From NCBI GenBank assembly GCA_003516955.1, contig DPBN01000212.1:1-6464 (forward strand): DNA of 6,464 bases, written 5' to 3'. The translations under genes were made by a program, and so were the position numbers. Below are positions 5,769 to 6,464 of this stretch, in pieces (position 1 is the stretch's first letter; the number at the start of each line of letters is the position of its first letter). The notes beneath the pieces were generated by a model. That model made no database searches. It saw only the letters and a list, made by a program, of their open reading frames with translations, and was not told where the DNA came from. This stretch comes from Armatimonadota bacterium (lineage in GTDB: Bacteria; Armatimonadota; Fimbriimonadia; Fimbriimonadales; Fimbriimonadaceae).

Positions 5769-6464
5769 ATGCTCCGCGCGGCCGCCCTCTGCCTCCTCGC
5801 GATCGTGCTCGCGGCTGGCTGTGGGAGAGCGAGCGCACCCGGCTCCTCGCGGCCCCGGCTCCCCATGGACCCGTGGGTGCTGGAAACCAACCAGCCCGAG
5901 GGTGAGCCGGCCTTCTTCTCCAACGGGCTGATCGGTGGCAGAATCGACCGATTCGGGATGGGCACCGACGCTGAGGGGCAAAGCCTGCCGTTTCTCGCCA
6001 TCGACGTGCGCCAACCCTCGGGCGAGGAGAAGATCCTGCCGCTCCCAAATCCCCTGGGCCTCCGCTTCCGGCTGGCCGGGCGCCCTCTGTTGCCGGACCC
6101 CGCCCTTCCCGTTCGCCAGGCCATCAGCCTGAGGGATGGCGTCGTCGCAAGCGAGTGGAGCGCCAGCTCGGGCAACCAAGCTCTCCGCTTCCGATGTCTC
6201 ACGGTCGTGGCCCGGAACCATCGCGTCGTGGCCCAGCGATGGACCGTCAACCCTCTCCCCGACGGCCTCGAGGCGCAGCCACGGATTCCGGCGCGCGCGG
6301 AGCCTGACGGAACCCTTCGGATCGCGGACGAGCCGGTGCCCCTTCGAGCTAGGTTGCTCCGTCGCCAAGACGGCTGGGACTGGGTCGTCGCATGCGGCAA
6401 GCCTAGCCCATCCCCAGCCAAGGACGACCCGGTGGCCATCGGTGAGTGGGACTACGACCGTGCG
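5769..6464 (+). CDS. Lipoprotein with glycoside hydrolase family 65-like N-terminal domain (cut by right window edge)
   Basis: A partial gene: 232 codons run open to the edge. Residues 1-18 (MLRAAALCLLAIVLAAGC) form a lipoprotein signal peptide with the acylated cysteine predicted at Cys18. Export and membrane anchoring are therefore expected, followed by a short Ser/Pro/Arg linker. From residue 34, DPWVLET and then FFSNGLIGGRID (49-60) resemble the opening of GH65 and related alpha-glucosidase/phosphorylase proteins, which typically carry W-x-L and a 'NG-x-x-G-x-R' turn. The stretch QAISLRDGVVASEWS (117-131) followed by LRFRCLTVVAR (139-149) and VVAQRWTVNPL (153-163) also follows the pattern of the GH65 N-terminal beta-sandwich. 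The catalytic (alpha/alpha)6 barrel and its acidic residue would lie beyond the window, so activity (hydrolase versus phosphorylase) and substrate cannot be judged. The family call rests on remembered pattern, not alignment. The gene is divergent from the antiporter. Confidence 0.66.
   Translation, partial: MLRAAALCLLAIVLAAGCGRASAPGSSRPRLPMDPWVLETNQPEGEPAFFSNGLIGGRIDRFGMGTDAEGQSLPFLAIDVRQPSGEEKILPLPNPLGLRFRLAGRPLLPDPALPVRQAISLRDGVVASEWSASSGNQALRFRCLTVVARNHRVVAQRWTVNPLPDGLEAQPRIPARAEPDGTLRIADEPVPLRARLLRRQDGWDWVVACGKPSPSPAKDDPVAIGEWDYDRA

Noticed and set aside
4981..5931. 316-codon plus-strand open frame opposite the antiporter and running into the lipoprotein gene
   Set aside because: Its product is Gln/Arg-rich low complexity and crosses two better-supported genes in conflicting frames.
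5713..6048. N-terminal extension of the antiporter frame to 6048 (671 codons)
   Set aside because: The extra residues are Arg/Pro-rich with no domain and overlap the lipoprotein gene antisense. The antiporter's first membrane helix begins just after the ATG at 5712.
1..6464. Search for tRNA genes, CRISPR repeats, insertion-sequence ends, direct repeats and riboswitches
   Set aside because: None was visible by eye. Intergenic space totals under 100 bases, which leaves almost no room for such elements.

Overview
This is a high-GC bacterial window (by eye roughly 65% G+C). It is densely packed with ordinary chromosomal genes: seven protein-coding genes, two of them cut by the window edges. I see no tRNA, rRNA, CRISPR array, insertion sequence, phage gene or long repeat. 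No gene-free stretch exceeds about 60 bases. The last gene starts with a lipoprotein signal peptide, so it is an exported, membrane-tethered protein. Overall composition and gene mix would fit an under-sampled high-GC lineage such as Armatimonadota. That placement is only an impression; nothing in the window is diagnostic.

Layout. Positions 1-583 (minus) hold the N-terminal part of an EamA/DMT-family membrane transporter. Its start codon overlaps the stop of a minus-strand YgfZ/GcvT-like folate-binding protein (580-1410), so the two form one operon read leftwards. After a 23-bp divergent gap a rightward three-gene operon begins. It comprises a DUF2993/LmeA-like lipid-binding protein (1434-2258), a family 2 glycosyltransferase of the polyprenyl-phosphate sugar synthase type (2263-2985) and a dGTPase-family HD phosphohydrolase (2982-4028). 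The genes are 4 nt apart or overlap by 4 nt. The dGTPase gene meets a leftward KefB/KefC-type cation/proton antiporter with a C-terminal NAD-binding RCK domain (4033-5712) tail to tail, with only 4 bp between the two stop codons. A 56-bp divergent gap then separates the antiporter from a rightward lipoprotein gene whose N-terminal domain resembles glycoside hydrolase family 65 (5769 to the right edge).

How the genes relate. The LmeA-like protein and the glycosyltransferase could both serve envelope glycolipid or glycan assembly, while dGTPase is nucleotide-pool housekeeping that probably travels with them only by operon packing. YgfZ (iron-sulfur enzyme maintenance), the EamA exporter and the Kef antiporter are housekeeping or homeostatic functions. 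I found no evidence for an undescribed multi-gene system. The items most worth checking are the lipoprotein-anchored GH65-like protein, the LmeA-like/GT2 pairing, and the -10-like hexamers lying within 5-7 nt of start codons on both sides of the Kef/lipoprotein gap, which hint at leaderless transcripts.
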